Assembly: GCA_928212115.1 (NCBI GenBank)
Contig: CAKMRJ010005523.1
Coordinates: 97,962,079-98,026,078 of the forward strand
Origin: Lactuca virosa
Taxonomy: Eukaryota > Streptophyta > Magnoliopsida > Asterales > Asteraceae
Reading direction: 5' to 3'
Length of the DNA: 64,000 bases
The notes under the pieces were generated by a model that had not been told where the DNA came from, did no database searches, and saw only the letters and a list, made by a program, of their open reading frames with translations. This document shows positions 22,011-33,500 of the stretch, one piece after another; position 1 is the stretch's first letter, and each line of letters opens with the position of its first letter. The position numbers were made by a program, and so were the translations under genes.

Positions 22011-24965
22011 TGTGACAACCTGAAATTTCTATTTTGTACAACCATTCACTCCAATAGAAGTCAGAACAGTTTCTGCAAACTTTCAAGCTTTTTGGAATAA
22101 GTTTGAGTGTTTTTAAGGTTAGTACTTCAGGAGATATTAGGAGAGAGGATGACCTAGGGTTTATTGTGCAACAATAAAGTCCCAAAACTCCAAAAGTTTG
22201 GAGTTTATGGCCTACACTTGGTGTTTACGGCCGTAAACCCCAAGAGTATATATATGGCACTTAGCCATTTAAATCACTTTTTTCACTTTTCAAGAGCAAA
22301 ACTCAAATCCTCTCAAGTAGCATCCAAATTTTCCTTCTTGATCTTCAACTTGTAAGTGTTTCTAGCCCTATTAAGTTGATATATTACTTAATCTAGTGAT
22401 TTAACACACTTCCATCCGTGAAATCATTCCAAATGGCTAGATCTTTAAGTTTCACCAAGAACACCAAGAACACACACTAGTGTTCTTGGACTTTTAGCAC
22501 CTTTTCAAGCCTCTATCTTGTAAGTACTTCTATCCTAGAGTATCATAAGGCTTGTTATACTTCTAAACATCAAGAAAACACCCAAGAAGGTCAAGATCAA
22601 AGGTGTTTACGGTCCAAGATGTTCTTGGACCGTAAACCCTAAAAAGGGTGCCAAAGTGTGCCCTAGTCCCTTCTAAGCCTTGGAAACAAGCATAGATCCT
22701 TTCCTTGATGAGCTTAGCACTTGGAAACATCAAAAGACCATAAACCATATGGGTTTTAAAGCCGTAAAGAAAATGGTCTAAGGACCGTAAACTCCATTTA
22801 GGAGTGAAATGGTGCCCTAATCACTTCCATAGGCTTATACTTCAAATAGAAATGCTTCTAAGGACTTGTAGAGCTTCAAAACAACACTTGGTCAAAGAAG
22901 CATGAGTTTACGGCCGTAAAATCATGGGTTTACGACCGTAAACTCAATGAGTTATGGTCATAAAACCGTAAACTCAAATAAGGGGTTCCCTTGAACCCTA
23001 AACTCAATAGCAATGTCCTACAACACTTAGATGCAATCCTTAGGACTTATAGCACTTATACAAGGTGTTTTACATGTCCTAGGATGTCTTAACTTTGTTA
23101 ATTAGTTGTTTAAAGACTAATTGGATACATATATGTGATATTATATGTTAACTAGGATCACTGAGTGGGTACAAGTCTTCACTTGACACTTAGCATCCTA
23201 TACAGTCCGTTCATCCAAACAACTCACTACAGGTGAGTTCATACCCCTTAATTAACCTTTTAAATGTTTTTAAATGCTTTTATATGGGGGGGGGGGATAC
23301 AAGTTGAACTATGATAGTTATTATATCAATCACATGTGATTAATAACTACCAAACAAGTGGATTTCTTACTTTTCAAACTGTGTTATCAAACTGTTTTAC
23401 TTCAAACTGTTTTACAAACTCTTTTACATACCAAATGCTTTTAACAAACTGCTTACAAATCGTTTTACAAACTGACATCAAGTCATCATTTCTTAGTTAT
23501 TAAACTTTTCAAAGGTTTCACAAAACTTCTTTTATACTTTAAATATTGTCAAATGCATGCCTATATATGTATATTTATATAAGTAATGCTTAAAGGACTT
23601 AGGACGGCTAGCTCGCTTTATTTCCTTTTCCTCGTTGGGATGTGGTCTCAGGGCATCAGTTATTCATCCGAATGTCGTCTAAATATTAGTTATATATCAT
23701 GTATACATATATAGACATAAAAGTTCCATCGGTCCGTTCAATACCTTTGGGTAGCAAAGGTATACACACATGTTCATATACACAAACAACATTACTAGTA
23801 AACTATAATAGGTATAGTTTAGGAAGATACTATTACTAGAACAATGAAACATACAATGAGTCAGTTCATTCATGAGTAATGCATAGTGATGAGAAACAAA
23901 CATAAATACATAGTGATGAGAAACAAACGTAATACAGAGTGATGAGAAACAAACATAAACACATAGTGATGAGAAACAAACATAATACACAGTGATGAGA
24001 AACAAAACATACAAGCTAGACAGAGAAAGAACACACAATACAGCTAGCACATACATATACATATACATATACATTACATACAGTTATGTGAGCCACTTAA
24101 CGGGGGACATGGCACTACCTGTCATGACCCGTTTTGTATCCAGAATCTCCTTAATTGGGGAGCGTATGAGTTTGTGTATAGATCTATACTGGATTGACTA
24201 TCCTACACCTTGCTGCTCGCTACAGTGGGACTTGCAAGTCTACGGGTGCCAAACGTCATTTCTTACGACGTCTTACATCGTCGTTTTACTATAGAGTCGG
24301 TAGCAGTATACAGACCGATCACATGGTACTTTAAATAACAATAGGTTTAAAGTAATTAGTACAGCAGTAGTTACTTAATACAACACTACAGTACTATTTC
24401 ATTTTCCCTTTACATTTACCTTGTGACATTCACACAATAAACAATAATGTAAGAACTATATTCTTGGTTAATGATAGTCAGATTTGGGAAAATACACACT
24501 CTTACAAGAGACACACACACAGATACTAGATGCCTTGGTAGAAGGCTACTTTTAGTAGGAAACATAGGGTTTTCTAGGAGAGTTCAAACAATTACAAACT
24601 TTTACAAAAACTTATACATTACAGACTTACAAACACTTTCATACAAATACAGACATTAATATACTTATGATCCCACCAGCTTTAAAGCTGATAAACTCTT
24701 TCAAAATAACTTGTATCCTCAGGTCGCCAGTAGACAGGTACCGGAGCCAGGTTTTTGAGAAGATGGAGCTCGTCCAAGACTCATCTTTTATTTTGATGTA
24801 TATTTTTGGTGTCTATATAACTTGACAGAACACACGTGTATGAAATTATATTATTAATGCAATGGATGATGTTGTTGCTTGCTTACTACTTTGCATTGTT
24901 GTGATACTGAACATGACGTCCTCCACCCCCGAACGTTTCCGCCGTTCCGGTTTTGGGGTGTGACA
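22011..24965 (+). repeat. Gypsy-type solo LTR, family A, with GTAAA target duplication
   Basis: This 2,955-bp LTR begins TGTGACAACCTG and ends GGGGTGTGACA. It is flanked by GTAAA at 22006-22010 and 24966-24970. It matches, in inverted orientation, the LTRs at 56342-59291 and 49357-51514. It contains many paired TTTACGG/CCGTAAA motifs (22223-22238, 22605-22637, near 22907) and a 26-28-bp tandem repeat (23881-24006). No internal element sequence remains, so it arose by LTR-LTR recombination. Confidence 0.9.
23881..24006 (+). repeat. Tandem repeat, 26-28 bp, five units
   Basis: AGTGATGAGAAACAAAC recurs at 23884, 23912, 23938, 23964 and 23991. The other LTRs of the family have a different tandem repeat at about the same place. 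Confidence 0.85.
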
Positions 24966-25352
24966 GTAAACCCCAATCCATACACTTAGGCTTATGATCC
25001 ATAACACACATTGACTAACTCTTCATGGAATCTCACATAAACTTAGTTCATCATGGATCAATAACCCAAACGATATGTATCAATGATTTACATAATCAGT
25101 CCCCGTTAATTTAATTAGTCTCTTTTGATCACTAAATTAATTCCAAATAAATTCTTGATCAATACTAATTAAATAATATGATTTCTCAATAAATATATTA
25201 TACTTATAATATATTAATTAATCACAATAACCTCTTTCTCAAATATTCATCCTATCAAATTGTTCCAGAGAGTTGCAACCCAAATAGATCATGCTTATAT
25301 CGGGTCAAGTACATACCAATCATAGTTATGGCCTTAGACACCTAATCTAACA

Positions 25353-25590
25353 GAAACTCTATTTACGTTGAGCATACTTCTGAGTACGCCCAACGTATTG
25401 CCCAAAAAATCACATTAAACTCTTATTGGGTTAAGTTAAAGGCATCCAACCACTTCTCTTAACCCTAAATGATGTCTTAAACCATAAAGTCGAAACCTTT
25501 AAGCCTTTGCATGGCAAAAGAGGGCTAAATCTCCAAAATCCTTCCTTTCACAACACTCAAAACCACTTAACTCTTGCATGGTGCTGGGAA
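25353..25590. repeat. Possible gypsy LTR scrap, family C
   Basis: GAGTACGCCCAACGTA resembles the GTACGC motifs of the LTR relic at 30296-31894. No ends are visible, so the assignment is weak. Confidence 0.35.
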
Positions 25591-27360
25591 AAACTTGTTT
25601 CTATACTCTTGAACATTTATTCTATTTACATGAAATAGCATTGAATTTGTTGAAAAAACGTTCTATGTGGCCATCATTCTCAACAATTAGCACCCATCTC
25701 CAGTTTCCCATATAACTACAATGAGAAGTGAATATACTAATCACCAATTTCCGATATAACTGCAATGAGAAGTGGATATACTAAGACAAGAACAACTACA
25801 AAAACTAATAATAAAAAAAATCTTAAGAAAGACACAGATAAAAACCAACATGCAACAGTGATTACTATAAGAATAAATAAGCAAAACCCACCGACCTAAA
25901 AAAACATACAACCCCTTAGGAAGTCGACGAACAACAAGTTCACAATAACATGAATACATAAAGCATGTGTAGCGGTTTTGCTTGTAAGAGGGACGAATTG
26001 TGTTCTTGCACCACCACTAAATCAAACTCAATTTTCAAAAAGTTCACAAATCAACCAAATTAATTAGAAGACCAGAAGCGAAGAATGAAAGGAAACAGAT
26101 TTTAGAAGAGTTCAAAAAAAATATGAAAATGTAAATTACATTAAATTAGAACATTAAATGTTGTAAATGGGCAAAAAGTTCAAAAAAATATTGTAAATGT
26201 CAAAAAGAAATCACAAATAATAAAATTATGTTAAATAATAATCAAAATAAAAAAATATATTATTATAGTACTTAATTATTTTAAAATAAAGAAAAAACAT
26301 ATATGTTTGCTTTATTTAAAGCTTGATGCGAACATGTATGATGTAATCATTTATTATCTAAACAAAAAAGCGTTCGTTGAATTACTTTGGGTCGACTTTT
26401 GTATCTTCTATCATCCCTATTTGATAGGTTCAGGTAGTTCCTACTAAAATTAATGTTCAATTTCTAAAAACCAAAACCGAATGATTTTTCAACCCCAAAA
26501 CATTGAAATCGAATAATTTTCTAACCTAAAGAACCGAAACTAAACCATGGAAACAAAATGTTTTTTCAACAAAAAAAACTCAAATATTATGGTTTCGCAT
26601 CCACATATATCGATATAGATGTATATTTATAAAGAATAACTATTATAAATTTTGATACATTGATATAGCTGATGAACATAAGATCTAAAAACTATTAAAA
26701 AAACGATACCGTTCGTGATGTTTTTTGTGGCCGGGTTTTTCTAAATTCAAAAAAAAAAAATGGAAGGGGGGGGGGGGGGGGGGGGGGTCAAAACCGTGTT
26801 ATAAAATTGTGGGGAGTCCTATAATTTTTACCAATGGACGCGTAAGCTGATAATCAAAATTTTGTCATTTTTATATTATTACTTATTAACCAAAACTTAG
26901 AAAAAGAATTTGAGAAGCAACGAAAATGATATCAAAGTCAATCAATGCTAAGTTTTAGGTCGAAGTGGCCCATCAACCGGTAGGAATGTGGTGTTTGCGC
27001 CTTTTTGGTCTAGGTCCTAGGAAACAAAAAAAATTCCATCAAGCCCAATATGGTCTTGTACTTATCTTTCTCAAAGAAAAGAAGAAGAAACAGCCGTACT
27101 TCATGACATCAATTTTAAAGTTTTTCATTTGATGAGATCACACTTCAATATTCATTATAGTTTTAAAAAAATATGTTACAGATTTTCAGCTATTATTGAT
27201 CACCAAAAGAGTAGTCAAATCAATACAAAGTCGATTTATTATTTATTTTTTCTTATAGTTTTATATAATATTGATCACCAATCAGCCAAATTATTACCAA
27301 AAATAATGTCCAATTATTACAAAACCATATTATTCTTCAATCTTTCTTATGGTTTTAGAT
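25591..27360. other. Intergenic region downstream of the quinone reductase gene
   Basis: The sequence is A/T-rich and non-coding, with a 22-base run of G at 26766-26787. No gene or transposon edge was recognised. The 3' UTR of the gene must end here, but its site cannot be placed. Confidence 0.5.
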
Positions 27361-27380
27361 AACAATATGGAAAGCACAAA

Positions 27381-27634
27381 TCATGGGCTCCCTTTAAGTT
27401 TTTTGGTGATTGTAGCGATGTATTTACCCTGATGAAAAGCTTGTTGGAGCTCAAGCTGGGATGGTTGTCTAGAACCATCCCCAGCGAAAGTCCCTGCACC
27501 GTAGGGACTTCCGCCTTTCACATTCTCCATTTCAAACATACCCGCACCAAAAGTATATCCAATTGGTACAAAAATCATCCCATGGTGAACAAGTTGAGTA
27601 ATTGCTGTCAATCTGTTATGACCAACATGTGTCA

Positions 27635-27716
<82 letters not shown>

Positions 27717-29647
27717 TGGTCCTTGATTGGTCCCAAAAATATTTTCTCTTGCAGTTTTGGTCCTTCATTTTGTTTTTTAGTCATCGTTTAAAGTAAAATG
27801 GATATAACCAAAAATGCAAAAATTAGCAATAAGTGGGGACCAAAAATAATTTTAATTGGAAATGCAAACAAAAACATTACAAGGAACTCAAATAAGCACC
27901 AAAACTATATGAGAAAAAATTTTGGGACCAAAATTGCAAATATCAGTTATAGTTACGGACCAAAAATAATCATTTTACTTGGATTTGGAACAAAAAAGAA
28001 TCATGAGCGTCAAATAACGACCAAAATTGTAAGAGAAAATTTATTGGGAGCAAAATGGCAAAAGTCAAAGATACTCACGAACCAAAAATAGTTTATTTTA
28101 CTTGGAACTCTGACAAAAAACATTACAAAACCTCAAATAAGGACCAAAATTGAAAATGATTTTTTTGGAACAAAATTACAAATATAAACTATAGTTGGGG
28201 ACCGAAATAGTCATTTTACTTTGGCATAACAATAACAAGAAGTCAAGAACCTCAAAAAAGGAGCAAAATTACAAGAGAAAAAAAATGGGACCAAAATTGC
28301 AAAATATCAGCAGCTATACTCAAAGACCAAAAACAGTCATTTTACTTGGAATCGGGACCAAAAACATTATAAGAACCTCTGATAAGGACAATAATTGTAA
28401 GAGAATATTTTTTGGGACCAAAAATGCAAAAATCAGATATATTCAGGGACCAAAAATGTAATTTACTCTTGAATTTTTAAAGGAAAAATAGAATTAGGTA
28501 CTTACGGAGTAGTTTCTTGGCCACCACCTTGACACCCACTGCTATAAAAGATACCAGCAGGCTTCCCAGCAAGCTTTTGTGTTCTCCAAAGTCCACCAGT
28601 GGAATCAAGAAATGCTTTAAATTGAGCAGCCATCATTCCAAATCTTGTTGGGAATCCAAAAATAAATCCATCTGCTTCAGGGAGTTCTTTTGGTGTGATT
28701 ATTGGTATCTCACTCTTAGGAGGTGCACTCATTTTCCCAAGTGCCTCAGCATTCAGTGTCTCAGGTACCTAAAACAGATCAATAAGAAATTAATTAAAAG
28801 TGTTCAATTTAATTAACCAGTGGTTTTAAGGATAACAAGTTAAAATTAGGAATGATATTTACTTATATATATTTACCTACCTGACATAATTTGGGTTCAA
28901 CTCCTTCAACAGATGCAGCCCCTTTCTTTATCTCTTCAGCTAGCTTCTCTACATGTCCATAAGTGGAATAATACCTAACATAATTAAGCATCAAATTACT
29001 GTCAGACTTCTCTCTTTACCTCAAGAACTCATGTAATTTAGCATGATCATGCCATCTAATTAAACTCAAGGCAACATTTATTCATCTAACACATTTATGA
29101 TAAACAGAAGCTACCAAAAAAGAAAAGTTATAGATCTTATTATATCATTCACACTAACAAAATTTCTACTCTACTTTGATTGATTCAATTTGGCCATCTT
29201 TGCTAATTGCTAAACATTATTTCTTACTTGATTTGTTATTCGAATCTCATGAATATCATGAATTATTTGTTGTAATAATGTAAATTGATATCTTAGAGGT
29301 TTAATCTACAATGAGATCACAATTAGAACGATATTAGATAAAGTAAATCTGATAAATTTCTGTCACCTACAAACAAAAAAAGCAATGCGAATTGGAGATG
29401 CTCCTTTCTCTCCTCAGCCATTATTCACCAAACACACACAATCGTCGATCATTGATTTTCAATATTGCACATTGAAATATACTCCAACCTAAGCAGATAA
29501 CTAGAATGAAAGTAAAAACTAGCTGAACTAAACCGCGTAAAAGCGAGAAAAAAAAATCATAAAAACGAATAATCATCGTTAAACCAACCAGCATCAAGGG
29601 AGAGAGAATACTTAATTAACTTACACAATATACAACTTAGTAGCCAT
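27381..29647 (-). CDS. FQR1: NAD(P)H:quinone oxidoreductase, FQR1/WrbA type
   Basis: The gene encodes a 203-residue flavodoxin-fold enzyme that reduces quinones to hydroquinones in two-electron steps using FMN and NAD(P)H; plant members are cytosolic or membrane-associated and auxin- or stress-responsive. The coding exons are 29625-29647, 28881-28974, 28506-28768 and 27381-27612, all with GT..AG introns, and together make 612 nt in one open frame. The FMN phosphate loop is YYSTYGHVEKLA (residues 9-20). Later come FGFPTRFGMMAAQ (76-88), SSGCQGGGQETT (115-126) and PYGAGTFAGDGSRQPS. The length matches the plant family. The first coding exon is only 23 nt. Intron 3 carries a minisatellite and an AT repeat. 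The gene looks intact; FQR1-like paralogues are common, so the exact orthologue is uncertain. Confidence 0.95.
27637..27711. repeat. (AT)n microsatellite in intron 3
   Basis: About 37 AT units sit 25 bases into the 3' part of intron 3, close to the acceptor of the last exon. A run this long is probably length-variable. Confidence 0.95.
27716..28460 (-). repeat. 122-bp minisatellite in intron 3, with one inverted unit
   Basis: Units beginning GGACCAAAAATA recur at 27836, 27956, 28079, 28198, 28323 and 28446, 119-125 bp apart. Sequence at 27716-27800 (TTGGTCC.., AAGTAAAATG) reads as the reverse complement of a unit, so the array can fold back on itself. Confidence 0.8.
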
Positions 29648-29764
29648 TGATGAATCCACCTGCGTAGCTTCCGATTCCGATCGTCGATTGAGTTGAGAGA
29701 GCAACAACGAGCAGTGAGTTCAGTCAGTTCCCCCTCTCTTTGACTTCACAGTCCTTCCTCCCCC

Positions 29765-29772
29765 AATTTATA
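29765..29772 (-). promoter_or_regulatory. TATA box of the quinone reductase gene
   Basis: On the - strand TATAAATT lies about 118 bp before the start codon. A pyrimidine/purine-rich leader follows, so transcription would start near 29735-29740. Confidence 0.6.
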
Positions 29773-30295
29773 CTCGCATTTTCGGGCTCGTAAACTAACC
29801 AATTAGTGTCTTTTCGTGAAACGACATCGTTTTGAGTGAGAGAGTTGTCCAAGACTCCAAGATATGATTGTGGGGCCATGGTTTAAATAATGATGGGTTT
29901 TGGTGTCATGAACCAACATCATTTTTATTGCGAGCGACGTCTCCGATAAAAAAGGTAAAACAAACATACGACACATATACCAAATTTGGTTTTATATTAT
30001 TTGTATTGCATTAAAAGTTTAAAATATCAAAATTGGTTCATTTATAAACTATTAAATATAAAATATCTAAAAACTAAAGTTAATGCGGCCTAGTCGGGAA
30101 AAAACATGGGTTTTATACTCATATGAGGTTGAAGGTTGAGAGTTTGACTCCCGCAAATCCTTTTTGAAGTTGATAAAAATGTTTTATCTCCTTATGTGGG
30201 GAATTTCTCCATGGAATCGTCATGAGGTTGTATCTACCCTATTGGATGATTCGATCTTGGGTTTTCGTTGAAATAATACGAAGGGGATTCCGTTG
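29773..30295. other. Upstream intergenic region
   Basis: This is the promoter side of the quinone reductase gene. Beyond the TATA box no specific element could be supported. A/T-rich sequence leads into the LTR relic. Confidence 0.4.
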
Positions 30296-31894
30296 AGACA
30301 TGCAGTCATTCCCCCAAAGTATCAGCACAACACAACAAACAAGCATACAATATGAGCAGCCAACCTGATTGGATTGTCTCGTAAGGCCTACAACATATTT
30401 GGACCGTTCTACGAGCCTTCAGCATGACTGGAATGCTTCACATGGCTACAGCCTACCCGGACCGCTCTACGAGCCTTTGACATGACTGGACCGCCTTGCA
30501 AGGCCTATAGCCTATCCGGACCGCTCCACGGGCCGTCGGCCTGACTGGACCGCCTTGTAGGGTCTACAACCTATGCGGTCCTCCCCGGGTATCTTGGCCT
30601 ACAACACAAAGCAGGACCGCCTCAACCCAACACAACATGTCGACATATGCAACAAATAAACATAAACACAGAGCTAGAAAATACAAATAATCATACGGAT
30701 CTACTGAATAACTACAACTATCTTATCATTATCCTGACCAGGATAAATAATCTAGTGGGCGGACATTGGTGCCTTCAACCCACAGGTACAATGAGGAAAG
30801 CTCACCTCTCAGTTTGAATGCAAGCTGAATAAATCTCGGTCCTGAAAATCGGTTCAACGATCACCTAACCAAAACCGAGGACCTAATCTAAATTAATCAG
30901 CTCAAAATACCTAAAATACCCCTAGGTCAATTTGGTCAAAGCCGTGGTGAAAGGTCAAGGTCAATGGGTCAACTCGGTCCTCTTAACTAAGTATGTGGGG
31001 CGTACTCATGCTTTGACCGGAGTTGGGCGGTTGACCCCGTACGCGGGGTTACGCACGACGTACGCACAAAATCCATTTTTCCTCAATAAGAGCTTAATGT
31101 GTTAAGCTCTCACGTCCCAATCTCAGATCCATGGCCAAAATACCACTAAGAGTCATAAAGTTTCCAACTTTATGACTTTGCATGCCCATTAAGTGCTTAA
31201 TACATAAAATCCTAACTTCTTAAAACCTTAAGACCTTCTAGAGCATGCATGGGAAAAAACTAAGCATCAAGACCAAATTTTTATGACTCAAGACCCCTCA
31301 TTAGGTCTTAAAGGACAACTTATTCAACTAAGAGTGTGTCATGCTCAAGAATCATCATAGTTGGGAACAAAAATGCCCTAAATGAAGAAATGGTTATATC
31401 TATAAGATAAGATGATCAAGCTATGAGCTTTTTACCTCTTGGAGGTTGCTAGCAAGGAGAGAATCCCATATCCAAGTTGCTTCCAAGCTCCAAAGTCTTC
31501 CCACCACCTTCTTCTTCTTAAAAAATACCACTAAAACACAAAGATGAGCTCAAGATGCACTCTTCTCACTTAGGGTTAGTTAGAGGGACGTTTTCTCAGG
31601 TGGAGGATGATGAGGGAATGAGAAATGAGGAGTAAATGATGATTATATATGGACCAAACCCTAAAATTTAGGATTTGAGGATCCTTCACATACTCGGTGT
31701 ACGCCTAGCGTACTAATGCCCGCACATGTACGCCCATCGTAAACAACGTACGCCCAACATACTAAGTCTTGCCCGGAATTTACCAAAATGCCACTATGGG
31801 ACCAATTTGCAAACAAAACTCATTCCAAGGGCTAAATTATAAACCTTTATACTTAAGAGTTAATTTTGAAATACTTCATTGTCGGGATGTTACA
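30296..31894 (-). repeat. Gypsy-type LTR relic, family C
   Basis: On the - strand it begins TGTAACATCCCGAC, a common plant gypsy LTR start. It contains GTACGC-type motifs (31030-31075 and 31690-31770) and an imperfect repeat of about 60 bp around GGACCGCTCTACGAGCC (30395-30600). The distal end is not clear and no internal region is attached. Confidence 0.6.
30395..30600. repeat. Imperfect ~60-bp tandem repeat in the LTR relic
   Basis: Three to four units contain GACTGGACCGCCTTG and GGACCGCTCTACGAGCC. They occupy a place comparable to the 54-bp repeats in the family B LTR. Confidence 0.7.
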
Positions 31895-33350
31895 ACCTCT
31901 ACTCCAGCAGACACCCATCCCACCTCTAAACCCACAAGACCCTCACTCACACCCTCAAATCCAACGACACCTACCCATAACCATAAATCTACCACACCCA
32001 TACTTACACATATACTTACACCTATAGGGCACATCTATGTATGGTGAATGAGGGTCCTATTAGTTTAATAATAGTATAAAGTATACATGGAAAAAAATGG
32101 GACATACCTTATATATTTTAAAGGATCCACCTTATAAATTTTGGTAAAGAAAGTATCAAAATGTTTGAAGCCCACATTTTAAATTCCAATCCACATAAAA
32201 TAGGTCAACGCTTCAATGCACTTAAAATTTAATCATTAGGTAATAACACGTTTCATTGAAAATTAAAACAAAAAAACCAAAAAGGGATTGTAACGTGAAA
32301 CGCCGGTAGAGGGTTGATGCGTGAAAACATGATCGGCATCTCCTCTGACATATCAGTGTTAATTGCTACCACTAGTCACCATTTCCCCTATTCGACCACT
32401 ACCACCGCCACCACTAGGTGCTTGTCCTCCGACAGTCCAACCTCCACGTCTTAGTTAGTCTTAATTCTTCAATTACAAAATTTGTTAAGTTAGAGCTCTT
32501 GTCTATTTGTCTTGATTCTTTAATTTCAAATTTTGTTTAGAAATTGAAAATTTGATTTTAATAACATTAAGAACACTACTTTTTTCCAATTGTCTTGATT
32601 TGTCTATTTCAATTTCATAATTTCTTGATATCATTAATAACATTCAATTTCAATTTAAGGACTTGTAAAGAGTTGAGAATATTGTTTTTGTGTATTTGTG
32701 TTGATTTAATGATTTGTCTATTTGATAACAAAACATTGATAATAATTTATTAGTTTGATACCTTTGTAACATTCAATTTCATAATTCAATTTTAGATTCA
32801 AGAATGTCTTTTCACAAGTTTTTTAAAAATAAAGAAGGTAATGAACAACATAAGCATACAAATGTTTATTTAAACTCACTGGTTGTTGATCTAACTGAAT
32901 GACCAAGTATGAAATTTAACCATACGAATCAAAAATAGGAAATTAGACGAACATACTTGCAAAAAGCATATTTCCAACATCACGACCATAACTTAAACCA
33001 TATGATTTTTGTTTGACTTACATAAAGAACCACGTGATTTTCGATTTTAAATTTTCAACTGCTCATATCCATACCTACTGCACCACACCTACCCCACTTG
33101 TACCCACACAACACCCACATCAACCCTCAACCCACCTCATCTATATCTCTACACCCAAATTACACCTACCACACCCTAACCCATCCCATGCTGACTCGTG
33201 CCGTCACCCCACCACAACCGTCTGCTATTCAACTCTCATTCACACCCCCAACTACACCCGCCCCCACGCATAACTAGACCTATACTTACTACACCGCACC
33301 GCACCCACACCCCGCCCATACTCACATACTCATGTTAATCCTAACCCCCC

Positions 33351-33381
<31 letters not shown>

Positions 33382-33500
33382 ACTAACCCACCCTACTCAC
33401 ACCACACCAAGCCCACCCCTAATCCCACTCCAACCTCACACCGAACACACCCACATCCACACTTACACCACACCTACACCACATTTACAGATCCACAGAT
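31895..33500. other. Non-coding region with A/C-rich tracts
   Basis: Two tracts on the + strand (31895-32035 and about 33060-33480) are strongly C/A-rich, with CACCCA and CACCCTA-like words but no fixed period. The second includes C23 (33345-33367) followed by a short CA run. The middle part is A/T-rich. The open frames here are by-products of composition. Confidence 0.6.

Larger units (their letters stand above)
19838..25352 (-). mobile_element. Gag-only copia element, copy 3 (truncated, with nested LTR)
   Basis: This copy keeps the 5' LTR, primer site, leader and just the start of the gag region, then is cut at about 19838 against the copia RT fragment. The LTR is interrupted by a 2,955-bp solo LTR. 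The leader carries the same hairpin classes as the other copies. Confidence 0.8.
21624..25352 (-). repeat. 5' LTR of copia copy 3, split by a nested LTR
   Basis: The LTR starts TGTTGGGTTTTAGG and ends CTAATCTAACA on the + strand. Removing the insert at 22011-24965 and one copy of the target duplication leaves about 769 bp, in line with the 741-790 bp of its relatives. Confidence 0.85.

Noticed and set aside
23697..24294. Open frames on both strands in the solo LTR (125 and 100 codons)
   Set aside because: They are made of tandem repeats and low-complexity sequence inside a non-coding LTR; no domain and no consistent frame in the sister LTRs.
27129..27362. 77-codon frame next to the quinone reductase gene
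   Set aside because: A/T-rich intergenic sequence, opposite strand, no domain.
33345..33382. Homopolymer C run and CA repeat as a telomere-like tract
   Set aside because: No TTTAGGG/CCCTAAA units; it is a simple repeat.
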